Source of the DNA: Leptospira andrefontaineae
GTDB lineage: Bacteria > Spirochaetota > Leptospiria > Leptospirales > Leptospiraceae
DNA length: 64,000 nt
Assembly: GCF_004770105.1 (NCBI RefSeq)
Contig: NZ_RQEY01000005.1
Span: forward strand, 248,001-312,000
Reading direction: 5' to 3'
Of this stretch, positions 36,999 to 46,187 are shown piece after piece. Position 1 is the stretch's first letter; each line of letters begins with the position of its first letter. A program made the position numbers and the translations under genes. The notes beneath the pieces are model-generated. The model saw only the letters and a program-made list of their open reading frames with translations, was not told the origin of the DNA and made no database searches.

Positions 36999-39005
36999 AT
37001 GCCTAAATTCCATTTTAAAGAAAGGTACATTCCCGTTATAGGACTTTTGGTCCTGGGAATTTTGATGGGAGCCTTCGCTTCTTCTTGCAGCGGCAAAGAG
37101 GGAGAGACAACGGAAGGTTTTGCCCATGTGGTAATGGTGGATAATGCATTTTCTCCCCCTATGCAAAAGATCCCAGTCGGTGGTCAGATCGAATTTATAA
37201 ATTCAGGGGCTAACCCTCATAATGCGATCGCAGTGGATAAGTCTTGGTCTACCGAAAAAAGTTTCGGTAATATCGTGATGCCAAGAGGCGCCAAGGTAAA
37301 GATCAGTTATCCGAAAGAGGGAGTGTTTCCTTATTACTGTAGTTTCCACGCTTCTCCTGATGGAAAAAGTGGAATGGTTGCGGATATAGTAGTAGGAAAT
37401 GCCGCTTACAATCCTGCAGCAAGAGCAGGTAAGGATTGGAAGGTCGCTGAAAAATTTTCAGGAACCACTCGTAAGGTTCCTCAAATGTATCCTACTATCC
37501 AAAACGCAGTGGATGCTGCTTCTCCAGGAGATCTTATCCTGATCGACGAAGGTGTATATTACGAAGAAGTTGTGGTTACTACACCTTCCCTTATCTTAAG
37601 AGGAACAGATAGAAACAAAGTAATCTTAGACGGTCAATTCCAAAGAGCGAACGGCGTGATCGTGGTAGGAGCAAACGGTGTTGCAGTAGAGAATATGACT
37701 GCAAGGAACGCAACTTTAAACGGATTCTTTTGGACCGGTGTAAAAGGATATAGAGGTTCTTATCTCACAGCTTATAATAATGGTGACTACGGCATTTATG
37801 CTTTCGATTCAGTGAACGGAGTATTAGAACATTCTTATGCTTCCGGATCTCCTGATGCTGGTATTTATGTAGGCCAATGTTATCCTTGTAAAGCCATCCT
37901 TTACGATGTTATCTCTGAGAATAGCGCTCTCGGTTATTCCGGAACGAATGCTGGAGGAGAATTATATATTATTAGTTCCATCTGGAGAAATAATATCGTA
38001 GGTTTGGGACCTAATTCCTTAGATAGGGAACTTCTTCCTCCGGAAAGAGAGACTTATATTATCGGGAATTTAATCTATGATAATAATAACCTGACCGCTC
38101 CAATCAAACCTCTGGAATATCCTACTTACGGAACAGGGATCTTGATCGCAGGCGGTTTACATAATGTGATCAAAAATAACGTTGTGATCGGACATGATAA
38201 TCACGGGATTGCGATCTTCCCGAATCTAGATGAGAATTTCTGGTTCTCTCATAGAAATATTGTGGAAGGAAACATTGTACATTCTTCCGGTTTTGGAGAC
38301 TTGACTCTTGCGGGGCCGATTAGTATTGGAAACTGTTTCTCTAATAATAAATTCCAAACATCCGTTCCTCCGTTATTAGAAAAAACGAATTCTTGCGGTT
38401 CAGGGATCAGATTCCCAATGGGCGGAGAAATTTTCACTGCATATAATGCACTTTCTTTAATGGTGGATGCGACTCACGGAATTTATCCGAGCGGAGATTG
38501 GAAGAACCAACCGGTTCCTGCTCCTCAAGCAAATATTCCTGGTGGAGTTTCTGCTCCAATCAAACCTGCTATTCATCCTTTCGAAGATTTCGGTTTGGAT
38601 TTGGATAAGGTAAAACTTCCGGAAGAAGCGGCTAAGATCCTCGCAGAAAGAAAACCTAAGTTCGGAGACGTCCTTGGCGGATTCTCAGTGCCTAAACCTT
38701 TGGATTTCCAAATTGTGATCTTCCGTTGGTTCGGATATTTGCTTCCACTTCTTCTTTACGTATGTTTGGTCAGCTTAAGTGTTTATGATCTGGTTTCTAA
38801 ATCGGAAATTAGCCCTGGCAAATACGTATGGTTAGCGTTCGTTTCCTTAGTGCCTTATATCGGAGGAGGAGCTTATCTTCTCTCTGGAAAATCTTCTTAT
38901 CCTAAATACTTGAGATTCACTCTTGTGTTTGCCGGATTTGGAGCTTCTCTTGCCTTCATTCTCTACCTTGGGTTTACCATTGTGGGGAACGTGGGAGCGG
39001 GTTGA
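36999..39005 (+). CDS. lipoprotein fusion: cupredoxin, right-handed beta-helix, membrane domain
   Basis: A 668-aa protein from the ATG at 36999 (GGAG six bases upstream). A signal peptide ends in FASSC (Cys30, possible lipidation). Residues about 45-130 are a type 1 copper cupredoxin with ligands in NPHNAI (His) and YYCSFHASPDGKSGM (Cys, His, Met). Residues about 150-510 form a NosD/pectate-lyase-like parallel beta-helix (YPTIQNAVDAASPGDLILID, many NxI/NxV turns). The last roughly 100 residues hold three or four membrane segments of the PLDc_N type. It is the first gene of a copper operon with a multicopper oxidase and SCO. The function is unknown. Confidence 0.8.
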   Translation: MPKFHFKERYIPVIGLLVLGILMGAFASSCSGKEGETTEGFAHVVMVDNAFSPPMQKIPVGGQIEFINSGANPHNAIAVDKSWSTEKSFGNIVMPRGAKVKISYPKEGVFPYYCSFHASPDGKSGMVADIVVGNAAYNPAARAGKDWKVAEKFSGTTRKVPQMYPTIQNAVDAASPGDLILIDEGVYYEEVVVTTPSLILRGTDRNKVILDGQFQRANGVIVVGANGVAVENMTARNATLNGFFWTGVKGYRGSYLTAYNNGDYGIYAFDSVNGVLEHSYASGSPDAGIYVGQCYPCKAILYDVISENSALGYSGTNAGGELYIISSIWRNNIVGLGPNSLDRELLPPERETYIIGNLIYDNNNLTAPIKPLEYPTYGTGILIAGGLHNVIKNNVVIGHDNHGIAIFPNLDENFWFSHRNIVEGNIVHSSGFGDLTLAGPISIGNCFSNNKFQTSVPPLLEKTNSCGSGIRFPMGGEIFTAYNALSLMVDATHGIYPSGDWKNQPVPAPQANIPGGVSAPIKPAIHPFEDFGLDLDKVKLPEEAAKILAERKPKFGDVLGGFSVPKPLDFQIVIFRWFGYLLPLLLYVCLVSLSVYDLVSKSEISPGKYVWLAFVSLVPYIGGGAYLLSGKSSYPKYLRFTLVFAGFGASLAFILYLGFTIVGNVGAG

Positions 39006-39055
39006 TCTCAGGAAACTAATACATTAAAATTTTAGAATATAATAAGGAGTTATTT

Positions 39056-39370
39056 ATGGAAACTGCTCAATTTTACGATCCAGGATTTTTTACCTTACTT
39101 TTCAACTTTTACGGATACTACATTTTCTACATTTTATTCGCTCTTTGGGCTCCTTTAGCCCTGATCGATTTGTCTAAAAGAGACGATGTGGATCCTAAAA
39201 AAGGAAGTTTATGGACTGCGGCGATTATTCTTGTCCCTCTCTTCGGGGCAGGAGCCTATCATATAGTGGGCGGTTCTAAGATCCCATCTTGGGCAAAGAA
39301 TAGTCTTGTGTATGGCGGGATCGGACTTCTGGTTTTAACACTTCTGATCTCCACGATCGCAAGATTCTAA
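39056..39370 (+). CDS. small PLDc_N-type membrane protein
   Basis: A 104-aa protein with three membrane segments; the SLWTAAIILVPLFGAGAY segment resembles the N-terminal domain of cardiolipin synthases but there is no catalytic HKD part. It closely echoes the C-terminal membrane domain of the preceding protein, as if duplicated from it. AAGGAG precedes the ATG. It is the second gene of the copper operon, and probably an assembly or anchoring partner. Confidence 0.8.
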   Translation: METAQFYDPGFFTLLFNFYGYYIFYILFALWAPLALIDLSKRDDVDPKKGSLWTAAIILVPLFGAGAYHIVGGSKIPSWAKNSLVYGGIGLLVLTLLISTIARF

Positions 39371-39386
39371 TAAACGGAAAGGTAAT

Positions 39387-40421
39387 ATGAATCGGAAGGA
39401 TTTCCTTCGTTGGTTAGGGATAGGCGGTGCCGGACTCGCAGCGGGTACCGGGATCGCCGGAATTACCTCGGGTAAAAAAGAAGATCCACTTTGTAGGACA
39501 GGATCTTCTGTTCCTGGCCAGGTTTCTTCTGCTCCGAATCCTTCTATTCGACTGCCTGGATCTATAGGTGGGAATTCCTACGGAAGTATGATCCATCCTC
39601 CGATGTTCGCGGATGCCGCGTTCTTGTCTAGGATGGAATTAAATACGACCATTCCGCAGGCACCTTCCGGTTCTAAATTTCGTTCCGAAGTCAATATTAT
39701 AGAAATGCCATTGACTGTGGCTCATAACACAGTTGTGGATGCTTGGACATTTGACGGTGTTGTTCCTGGAAAAGTGATCCGTGCGAGACTTGGCCAGGAG
39801 ATGGAACTTCTTTTTAGGAATCATTCCAATCATCCTCACTCAGTACATTTTCATGGTACTCATGATCCTCAGCAGGACGGTTGGGAACCAATCGCTCCGG
39901 GTGCTGAAAGAATCTATAAGATCACTGCGGGTCCGATCGGTTTTCATCCTTATCATTGCCATGTACCTCCTTTAGCGAGTCACATGTCTAAGGGTTTGTA
40001 CGGTGGATTTATAGTAGATCCTCCAGGTGGAAGACCTCCTGCACTAGAGTTTATGTTGATACTTGCGGGTTGGGATCTGAATGAAACCGGTCGCAATGAT
40101 ATCTATGCTTGGAATGGTATCGCAGGATATTATGATCGTTTCCCGATCAAAGTCCCTGTTGGTAAAAAAGTAAGATTGTATATAGCAAATATGACTGAAC
40201 ATGATCCTGTTGCTTCATTCCATCTTCATTCCCAAACATTCGATGTGTATAGGACCGGGACCAAACTTGTACCTGACGAACATACGGATGTGATCACTCT
40301 TGGACAAACGGAAAGAGCAATCGTAGAATTTACACTTACTAAAAGAGGAAGATATATGTTCCATCCTCACCAGACCCATATGGCGGATCGAGGAGCAATG
40401 GGCTGGATCGTAGCAGTATGA
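39387..40421 (+). CDS. two-domain multicopper oxidase
   Basis: A 344-aa exported cupredoxin-pair oxidase with a Tat-like leader (NRKDFLRWLGIGGAGLAAG, with RK instead of RR). Copper ligands are visible in HSVHFHGTHD, FHPYHCHVPP with HMSKGLYGGF (type 1 site in domain 1), ASFHLHSQTF and MFHPHQTHMADRGAMGW. The arrangement is close to NirK-like or small-laccase enzymes. Whether it reduces nitrite or oxygen cannot be read. Its stop overlaps the SCO gene by 4 bp. Confidence 0.88.
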   Translation: MNRKDFLRWLGIGGAGLAAGTGIAGITSGKKEDPLCRTGSSVPGQVSSAPNPSIRLPGSIGGNSYGSMIHPPMFADAAFLSRMELNTTIPQAPSGSKFRSEVNIIEMPLTVAHNTVVDAWTFDGVVPGKVIRARLGQEMELLFRNHSNHPHSVHFHGTHDPQQDGWEPIAPGAERIYKITAGPIGFHPYHCHVPPLASHMSKGLYGGFIVDPPGGRPPALEFMLILAGWDLNETGRNDIYAWNGIAGYYDRFPIKVPVGKKVRLYIANMTEHDPVASFHLHSQTFDVYRTGTKLVPDEHTDVITLGQTERAIVEFTLTKRGRYMFHPHQTHMADRGAMGWIVAV

Positions 40422-41026
40422 ATTTTCTAAAATCGAATTATAAAAATATCATCTTTTCCCTGCTGATCCTAGGGGTCGGCTTCGGCGTCGGATATTATAT
40501 GAAGAAGAAACCTTCTTCTCGATTCGCATCCGAGGCTCCTGTTGCGGAATGGAAAACTTCTATCCTAAAAGATACTGAAGGGAAATCCGTTCGCCCTGCG
40601 GAATTACCTGGGAATTTGTTCGTAGTGTATTTCGGATTTTCTCATTGTCCTGATATGTGTCCGATGGCATTAAACGATATAGAAAATGCATTTATATCCT
40701 TAAAAGATGATTCTAAAGATATCACTCCTATATTTATCACAATCGATCCTGAAAGAGATACTCCTGAAGTATTGAGAAAGTATATCTCCCATTTTCCTGG
40801 AAAAGAACTCATTGCTTTAACTGGCGGAAAGGATCAGATCGGTGAATTGCAGAAAGGATTTGGAGTATTTTCTCAAAAGACCCAGGTCCCCCAAGGAAAT
40901 GGAGAATATGGGATGGACCATACTCTTTTTATCTATTTAGTGGATAGAACTGGAAATATACTAAGAGCTTATCCCACAGGAATCAAAGGAGAAGAACTGG
41001 CGAAGGAGATCAGGGAGTTATTATAA
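40418..41026 (+). CDS. SCO1/SenC-family copper chaperone
   Basis: A membrane-anchored thioredoxin-fold protein of 202 aa that delivers copper to cuproenzymes. The N-terminal anchor is IIFSLLILGVGFGVGYYM. The copper site is CPDMC (YFGFSHCPDMCPMA) plus His in YGMDHTLFIYLVD. It is the last gene of the operon and overlaps the multicopper oxidase, the likely recipient of its copper. Confidence 0.94.
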   Translation: MNFLKSNYKNIIFSLLILGVGFGVGYYMKKKPSSRFASEAPVAEWKTSILKDTEGKSVRPAELPGNLFVVYFGFSHCPDMCPMALNDIENAFISLKDDSKDITPIFITIDPERDTPEVLRKYISHFPGKELIALTGGKDQIGELQKGFGVFSQKTQVPQGNGEYGMDHTLFIYLVDRTGNILRAYPTGIKGEELAKEIRELL

Positions 41027-41090
41027 ATTCTATTCTGGTTTATTGATAAGCTAGTAAAATAAAAGACTCTGTTGTTTCTGTTCGAAATTT

Positions 41091-41432
41091 TCATTCTTTA
41101 TCATAAAAAGCGAATACGACGGCAAGGATCACGAGGAAGAAACTAACTGCGTGATTCCATTTCATTTTTTCTTTTAAAACCAAAATTGCAAATCCCACAA
41201 AAATAGTGATCGTAATCACTTCTTGTAAGATCTTAAGTTGGAATCCGCTTAATCCGTCTTCTGCATATCCGATCCGATTCGCTGGAACCATAAGACAATA
41301 TTCTAAAAACGCAATCCCCCAAGATATCAGGATCGTTTTCCAAATGGGGAAGTCCTTGAAAAACTTCAGATGACCGTACCAGGCAAAGGTCATGAATAAA
41401 TTGGAAAGAGTGAGTAATAGAAAAGTCCTCAT
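41091..41432 (-). CDS. DMT-superfamily membrane protein (DUF486)
   Basis: A 113-aa protein with four hydrophobic segments (TFLLLTLSNLFMTFAWYGHL, ILISWGIAFLEYCLMVPANR, VITITIFVGFAILVL, AVSFFLVILAVVFAFY), matching the DUF486 pattern. The function is unknown. I place the start at 41432: the longer frame would run through the hsp20 terminator. Confidence 0.82.
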   Translation of the reverse strand: MRTFLLLTLSNLFMTFAWYGHLKFFKDFPIWKTILISWGIAFLEYCLMVPANRIGYAEDGLSGFQLKILQEVITITIFVGFAILVLKEKMKWNHAVSFFLVILAVVFAFYDKE

Positions 41433-41465
41433 AAATCCAGGAAAACCGAATGGAAGAATGGAGGC

Positions 41466-41493
41466 AAAAAAAAACCGGGCGGAAAACCCGGTT
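41466..41493 (-). terminator. Rho-independent terminator of the hsp20 operon
   Basis: On the minus strand AACCGGG-ttttccg-CCCGGTT is followed by a long T-run, 28 bp after the stop of the second hsp20 gene. Confidence 0.9.
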
Positions 41494-41520
41494 ATCAAGT
41501 AAGGATTTGCTGAAAAACAA

Positions 41521-41916
41521 TTAGTTAGTCTTGACCTCTATCTTTTTGCTCGAAGGTTTTTTCCTAGGAAGTTTGAGTTGTAGGACCCCGTTTTTGAGAA
41601 CTGCGGAAATTTTATCTTCTTCCACAGGTTCGGATATAAGGAAGGTCCTTTTATAATCTCCGGTTCCGTATTCCGAATATCTTAAACTTCCTTTTGGTTC
41701 AGAGATATTAGTTTTTGCAAAGATCTTAAGCTCGTCCTTCTCCAAAGAAATTTCAAGATCGGATTCTTTTACGCCAGGAAGATCCAGAACGAGAAGATGT
41801 TCTTCTTCATTAGAGTAAAGATCCGTAGAAGGAGTGTAGGTTGGTCTTGGCCTCTGAGCCTTCTCTTGTTCGGCTGCTACTTTATCTTCTGTTTTTAGTA
41901 ATTCTGATACGCTCAT
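41521..41916 (-). CDS. small heat-shock protein (Hsp20), second copy
   Basis: An ATP-independent holdase of 131 aa. The alpha-crystallin domain is complete (LLVLDLPGVKESDLEISLEKDEL to ISAVLKNGVLQLKLPRKK), with the conserved A-x-x-x-N-G-V-L element. The C-terminal extension lacks an IxI motif. It lies 11 bp after the first hsp20 gene and is transcribed with it; AAGGAG precedes the ATG. Confidence 0.92.
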   Translation of the reverse strand: MSVSELLKTEDKVAAEQEKAQRPRPTYTPSTDLYSNEEEHLLVLDLPGVKESDLEISLEKDELKIFAKTNISEPKGSLRYSEYGTGDYKRTFLISEPVEEDKISAVLKNGVLQLKLPRKKPSSKKIEVKTN

Positions 41917-41927
41917 TTTTTTTCTCC

Positions 41928-42335
41928 TTATGCTTTTGCTTCGATGCGGATCTTTCTAGGTTTTTCGCTCTCAAGGATCGGAAGGACTAAAGTTAAAACT
42001 CCCTCTTTCACGGTTGCTTCTACCTTTTCTGAATCTACTGCAACTGGCAGTTCTAATCTACGTTGGAATTTGCCTCTGGCTCTTTCTATCCTACGAGGTT
42101 TATCTTGTGTGTATTCCTTCCATTCACCTGAGATGGTGAGAAGGTTATGAGCCACGGTGATGTCCAAGTCTTCTGGGGAAAGGCCCGGAACCTCCGCGGT
42201 AACAGTGATCTTGTCTTGGTCTGTGTATACATTCAGAGCAGGATATACCTGTCCGCCTTCCGAGACTGGATCGAATAAATTATGGAATCTATTTTGAATT
42301 CTTCTGACTTCGCTAAAAAAATTTGGGGTTCTCAT
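41928..42335 (-). CDS. small heat-shock protein (Hsp20), first copy
   Basis: A 135-aa alpha-crystallin protein (ITVTAEVPGLSPEDLDITVAHNLLTIS to VEATVKEGVLTLVLPILES). The start ATG follows a perfect AGGAGG six bases upstream. Two CIRCE operators lie upstream, so the pair is under the HrcA repressor and induced by heat. The two paralogues differ enough to form mixed oligomers. Confidence 0.94.
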   Translation of the reverse strand: MRTPNFFSEVRRIQNRFHNLFDPVSEGGQVYPALNVYTDQDKITVTAEVPGLSPEDLDITVAHNLLTISGEWKEYTQDKPRRIERARGKFQRRLELPVAVDSEKVEATVKEGVLTLVLPILESEKPRKIRIEAKA

Positions 42336-42354
42336 TATTGCCTCCTGGGCGTAT

Positions 42355-42381
42355 TTAGCACTTTAAATCTTAGAGTGCTAA
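42355..42381. promoter_or_regulatory. CIRCE element 1 (HrcA operator)
   Basis: TTAGCACTT-N9-GAGTGCTAA matches the CIRCE consensus with one arm mismatch, 20 bp upstream of the hsp20 ATG. Confidence 0.93.
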
Positions 42382-42415
42382 ATGGTAAAAAAGGTTCCAT
42401 TTGTTTTTTGAAAAA

Positions 42416-42442
42416 TTAGCACTTTTTTTTATAGAGTGCTAA
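42416..42442. promoter_or_regulatory. CIRCE element 2 (HrcA operator)
   Basis: TTAGCACTT-N9-GAGTGCTAA, identical in its arms to element 1, begins 61 bp beyond it (centre to centre). The two copies probably flank the hsp20 promoter. No gene other than hsp20 is close on this side; purU starts at 42601 on the other strand. Confidence 0.93.
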
Positions 42443-42600
42443 TGGGTAGAAGGCCCCATATTTTCCCTTAATTCGGCTCATTCCGGCCGAAAACTGGCTT
42501 CTGGAAGGAAAAAAGAAGATATTCCTTTTCCGGTTCGGAAGGAAGATTAGCCGAAATTTTAGACTTCTTGAAGATTCTTCGGACCACAAAAGGAGAAATT

Positions 42601-43464
42601 TTGAACTCAGGACCCAATCTGAAAAAGAACAGAATACTTCTAATCCGTTGCAAAGACGAAGCAGGGCTGATCCATAGGATCACAGGATTTTTGGCAAAAA
42701 TAGGCGCCAATATTGTCGGTAACCAGGAGTTCGTTGAACCATTAGAGAAGGTATTCTTTATGAGAACTGAATATTCTCTCGAGGACGGTAATAAAGAAGA
42801 AGGCCTAATCTCCGAACTCGCAAAGATCTTACCAAAAGATGCAGAGCTTACTCTATCTAATCCAAGATTCCCAAAGGTGGTTTTACTCGCCACAAAAGAG
42901 CCTCATTGTTTGGGAGATATCCTTCTTCGTTGGAGATATGGAGAATTACCCATGGAACTTTTGGGTGTAGTTTCCAATCACAGGATTTTAGAGGACTTGG
43001 TCCGAGATTTTAAACTTCCTTTTCATTGTATTTCCAGTGAAGGAATGAGCAGAGAAGACCATGAAAACCAATTGGATTCATATTTGAAGGAACTCCAACC
43101 CGATTGGATCGTACTCGCAAAGTATATGAGGATACTCACTCCCGAATTCGTAAAAAAATGGGAGCATCGTATATTAAATATCCATCATTCATTTTTACCT
43201 GCGTTCGTGGGTGCAAAACCTTATGAGCAGGCGTATAAACGTGGAGTCAAGATCATAGGTGGAACAGCTCATATTGTGACTGAAAATCTGGACGAGGGGC
43301 CTATCCTGGTCCAGGATGTTTGTCATGTGGATCATGGTTATTCTCCTGAACGTTTGGTTTTATATGGAAGGGATTTGGAGAAGGTAGTTTTGTCCAAGGC
43401 TCTCCGCCTACTTTTGGAAGATAGGGTGATGATCTTCCAGAACAGGACGATTATTTTCGAGTAA
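42601..43464 (+). CDS. purU: formyltetrahydrofolate deformylase
   Basis: Hydrolyses 10-formyl-THF to formate and THF, balancing one-carbon pools. The start TTG at 42601 follows AAAGGAG by five bases (287 aa). An ACT domain (ILLIRCKDEAGLIHRITGFL) is followed by the formyltransferase fold with HRILEDLVRDF, LAKYMRILTPEFV and the catalytic set NIHHSFLPAFVGAKPYEQAY and GGTAHIVTENLDEGPI. Confidence 0.95.
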   Translation: MNSGPNLKKNRILLIRCKDEAGLIHRITGFLAKIGANIVGNQEFVEPLEKVFFMRTEYSLEDGNKEEGLISELAKILPKDAELTLSNPRFPKVVLLATKEPHCLGDILLRWRYGELPMELLGVVSNHRILEDLVRDFKLPFHCISSEGMSREDHENQLDSYLKELQPDWIVLAKYMRILTPEFVKKWEHRILNIHHSFLPAFVGAKPYEQAYKRGVKIIGGTAHIVTENLDEGPILVQDVCHVDHGYSPERLVLYGRDLEKVVLSKALRLLLEDRVMIFQNRTIIFE

Positions 43465-43502
43465 ATTCATTGCGATTTGAATATTAGGTTTTTAGAACAT
43501 AC

Positions 43503-44906
43503 ATGAAATTAAAATATATCGGCTTTATTTTTTCTATACTAGTAGCTTGTATTCCCCCGTTATTCTCATTCTACGGATATGTTCCTTCTTCTGTCGGAGC
43601 GATGTTTTTTATATTTCTGATCGCTGCTGGATTATGGATTTTTGAAATTATTCCAGGTCATGCTACTTCTATTCTGATCATATTTTCAGAGATCATTATT
43701 TTTTCCAATCCGGGCAAATGGGAATTTTTAAAACAATATGCCGGACCGGGAAAACCAACTCCTCCTGCGGTATTCTTAGCATCCCTCGCCGATTCCGCAG
43801 TCGTTCTTTTTTTAGGAAGTTTTGCTTTAGCCAAGTCTTGTGTAAAAGTAGGAGTGGATCGTTGGTTGGCAAATCGTGTTCTTCCTTATTTCGGAACTTC
43901 TCCCAAATATGTTTTATTAGGGTTAATGTGTATCACTGCAACCATCTCTCTTTGGATGAGTAATACTGCCACAGCGTCTTTGATGATTGCGTTAGTGTTT
44001 CCTTTGCTCATGGTTTTGGATAAGGACGAAAAATTTAGAAAAGCAGTTCTGATCGGAATTCCATTTGCCGCAAATTTGGGAGGGATAGGAACTCCGATCG
44101 GTTCTCCTCCGAATGTGATCGCATTTGCAAATTTGAAAAACCAGGGATATGGAGATTTTATTTCATTTGGGACATGGATGCTCATTGCAGTTCCACTTTT
44201 GATAATTTTACTATTCGCCGCATGGTTTTGGCTTCTTCGTGCATTTCCCGCAACTGAAGGTTTAACACTTTCTCTTCGTTATGAAACTATCTCGGAAGAA
44301 GGTTCCGAGAAAAAGTTGAGATTCGTTTTGTTCGGATTTTTGGCAACGGTCCTTCTATGGTTGACTGAATCTTTTCATGGAATTCCTGCTGGAGTAATCG
44401 CATTATTCCCACTTCTTCTTTTTACTTCGTTCGGAATATTAGAATCCAATGATTTACGTTCTTTGGAATGGGATGTTCTTATTTTAGTCGCAGGCGGGAT
44501 CGCTCTCGGAACCGGGATAGAAAAAAGTGGGGCAGGGATCTGGTTCGGAGAGTTGATCGGTAAACAAGCTGGTCCTGGCGAAAGTCTTTGGGTACTTGGG
44601 ATCTTTTTTTCGATTGGACTTTTTCTTTCTACATTCTTATCCAATACAGCTACTGCAAATCTTTTGGTTCCTTTGGCACTTCCTGTCGCTGCACTTTTAC
44701 TTCCTGGCAATGAATCTTATGCGATCCAGCTGGTTTTAGGATCTGCGTTAGGTGCTTCTTTGGCAATGTCCTTACCTGTATCCACTCCTCCGAATGCGGT
44801 AGCTTATGCTGTGGGAGGTTTTGAGATAAAGGATATGGCCAAAGTAGGTGTGAGGATCGGACTCTTGGGATTGGTCCTTGTTCTTTTAGGATTCTTGAGT
44901 TTCTAA
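43503..44906 (+). CDS. SLC13/DASS-family anion transporter
   Basis: An inner-membrane Na+-coupled transporter of 467 aa. The two halves carry the SNT sodium/substrate motifs in WMSNTATASLM and FLSNTATANLL. GTPIGSPPNVIAF and PVSTPPNAVAYA are the matching hairpin loops. Substrates in the family include dicarboxylates, citrate and sulphate; the specificity cannot be read. It starts 38 bp after purU. Confidence 0.9.
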   Translation: MKLKYIGFIFSILVACIPPLFSFYGYVPSSVGAMFFIFLIAAGLWIFEIIPGHATSILIIFSEIIIFSNPGKWEFLKQYAGPGKPTPPAVFLASLADSAVVLFLGSFALAKSCVKVGVDRWLANRVLPYFGTSPKYVLLGLMCITATISLWMSNTATASLMIALVFPLLMVLDKDEKFRKAVLIGIPFAANLGGIGTPIGSPPNVIAFANLKNQGYGDFISFGTWMLIAVPLLIILLFAAWFWLLRAFPATEGLTLSLRYETISEEGSEKKLRFVLFGFLATVLLWLTESFHGIPAGVIALFPLLLFTSFGILESNDLRSLEWDVLILVAGGIALGTGIEKSGAGIWFGELIGKQAGPGESLWVLGIFFSIGLFLSTFLSNTATANLLVPLALPVAALLLPGNESYAIQLVLGSALGASLAMSLPVSTPPNAVAYAVGGFEIKDMAKVGVRIGLLGLVLVLLGFLSF

Positions 44907-44978
44907 ACTATAAAACCTGTATTTTCTGTAAGTATTTTATTTCCTAAATCAAAACAGATCTAAAAACTGTCTGGAAAG

Positions 44979-46187
44979 ATGCGGTTTTTTCGAAAACACT
45001 TCATTTCCTCGATTTCGGTCCTTCTCTATTTTCCGATTTTATTCGTATTTTACTGCGCTGGAATTCCTGAAAATTCTTCCGGTTCCGAAAAACCTGCGGA
45101 AGCACAGACAAGCATAGTAGATAAGATTGAAACCCAAATTGAAAAATTATTTGGAAATGAAGAAGATCCTGAACTAGTAAAGGTCCTGCTCGGTGGGGAT
45201 GTAATGTTTAACTGGGGTATCCGGGATACGATCAAATCTAAAGGAGAATTGGCCCCAGTTAAAGGCCTTAAATCCGTTTTTGAAACTGCAGACCTCAGAG
45301 TATTAAATTTAGAAACTCCAGTAGTATCCGAAAAAAGTTGGGACCATGGCAAGGCATACGTTTTCCAAGCGAAAGAATCCGATCTGGAAAGTATGAGCTT
45401 CTTAGGAGTGGATCTTGTCTCTCTTGGTAATAATCATGCAATGGATCATGGCCCGGAAGGATTGGAAGAAACTTTAAAGTTTTTAAATGATAGAAAGATC
45501 GCATCTATCGGCGCTGGAAAAAATTTAGAATTTGCTTTTCGTCCTTGGATTTGGGAAGGGAAGGATACAACTCTTAGAATTTATTCTGCTACGAATGTTG
45601 CAGAGGGTAGATCCCACTATGCAGGACAAACTCCCGGTGTTATGCCTTTGGACCCGGAACTAATCTTAAAAAAGTTTCAGATAGAAAAATTCCAACTGAA
45701 TTCATTACGAACTTCTAAAAGAGATAAAAAAAATAAGGCGATATCTGTCGGAAAACAATTCAGAATACTTTCTCTTCATTGGGGAGTGGAATATTCTCCT
45801 TTTCCAACGATCGAACAGAGGAAGATCGCAAAAACTTTGGCTGATGGTGGATTAGATATTATAGTAGGACATCATCCTCATATTCCCCAAGGGATCGAGA
45901 AGATCGGGAACACAATCGTATTTTATTCTCTGGGAAATCTGATCTTCGGAAGTAGGAATGCCTACTTAAATCATAATTTAATCGTAATACTTCATATTAA
46001 AAAAAGCAAATTGGTCAATATCGAACTTGTTCCTATTTTCGGAAAGTTCCAAAACGAAGATCATTTGGTCAGACCTCTTGAAGGAAAGGAAGCAGAGAAT
46101 TTTTTAAAAGAAGTTGCGGTACTTTCCCAAGACTTGGGTACTAAGATTCGGATCGATGGAGGCAGAGGTTGGGTAGAATTGGACTAA
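44979..46187 (+). CDS. CapA/PgsA-family metallophosphatase-like lipoprotein
   Basis: A 402-aa exported protein. The N-terminal hydrophobic stretch ends in VFYCAG, a possible lipobox. The calcineurin-like CapA motifs are LLGGDVMFNWG, LNLETPVV, SLGNNHAMDHG, LHWGVEYS, IIVGHHPHIPQG and FYSLGNLIFG. CapA proteins take part in poly-gamma-glutamate capsule synthesis in Bacillus, but most relatives are of unknown function. No capB or capC gene is nearby. Its stop overlaps the convergent vapC stop by 4 bp. Confidence 0.88.
   Translation: MRFFRKHFISSISVLLYFPILFVFYCAGIPENSSGSEKPAEAQTSIVDKIETQIEKLFGNEEDPELVKVLLGGDVMFNWGIRDTIKSKGELAPVKGLKSVFETADLRVLNLETPVVSEKSWDHGKAYVFQAKESDLESMSFLGVDLVSLGNNHAMDHGPEGLEETLKFLNDRKIASIGAGKNLEFAFRPWIWEGKDTTLRIYSATNVAEGRSHYAGQTPGVMPLDPELILKKFQIEKFQLNSLRTSKRDKKNKAISVGKQFRILSLHWGVEYSPFPTIEQRKIAKTLADGGLDIIVGHHPHIPQGIEKIGNTIVFYSLGNLIFGSRNAYLNHNLIVILHIKKSKLVNIELVPIFGKFQNEDHLVRPLEGKEAENFLKEVAVLSQDLGTKIRIDGGRGWVELD

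Noticed and set aside
42468..42893. 141-aa minus-strand frame overlapping purU
   Set aside because: Antisense to the ACT domain of purU, which has a clear ribosome site and motifs.
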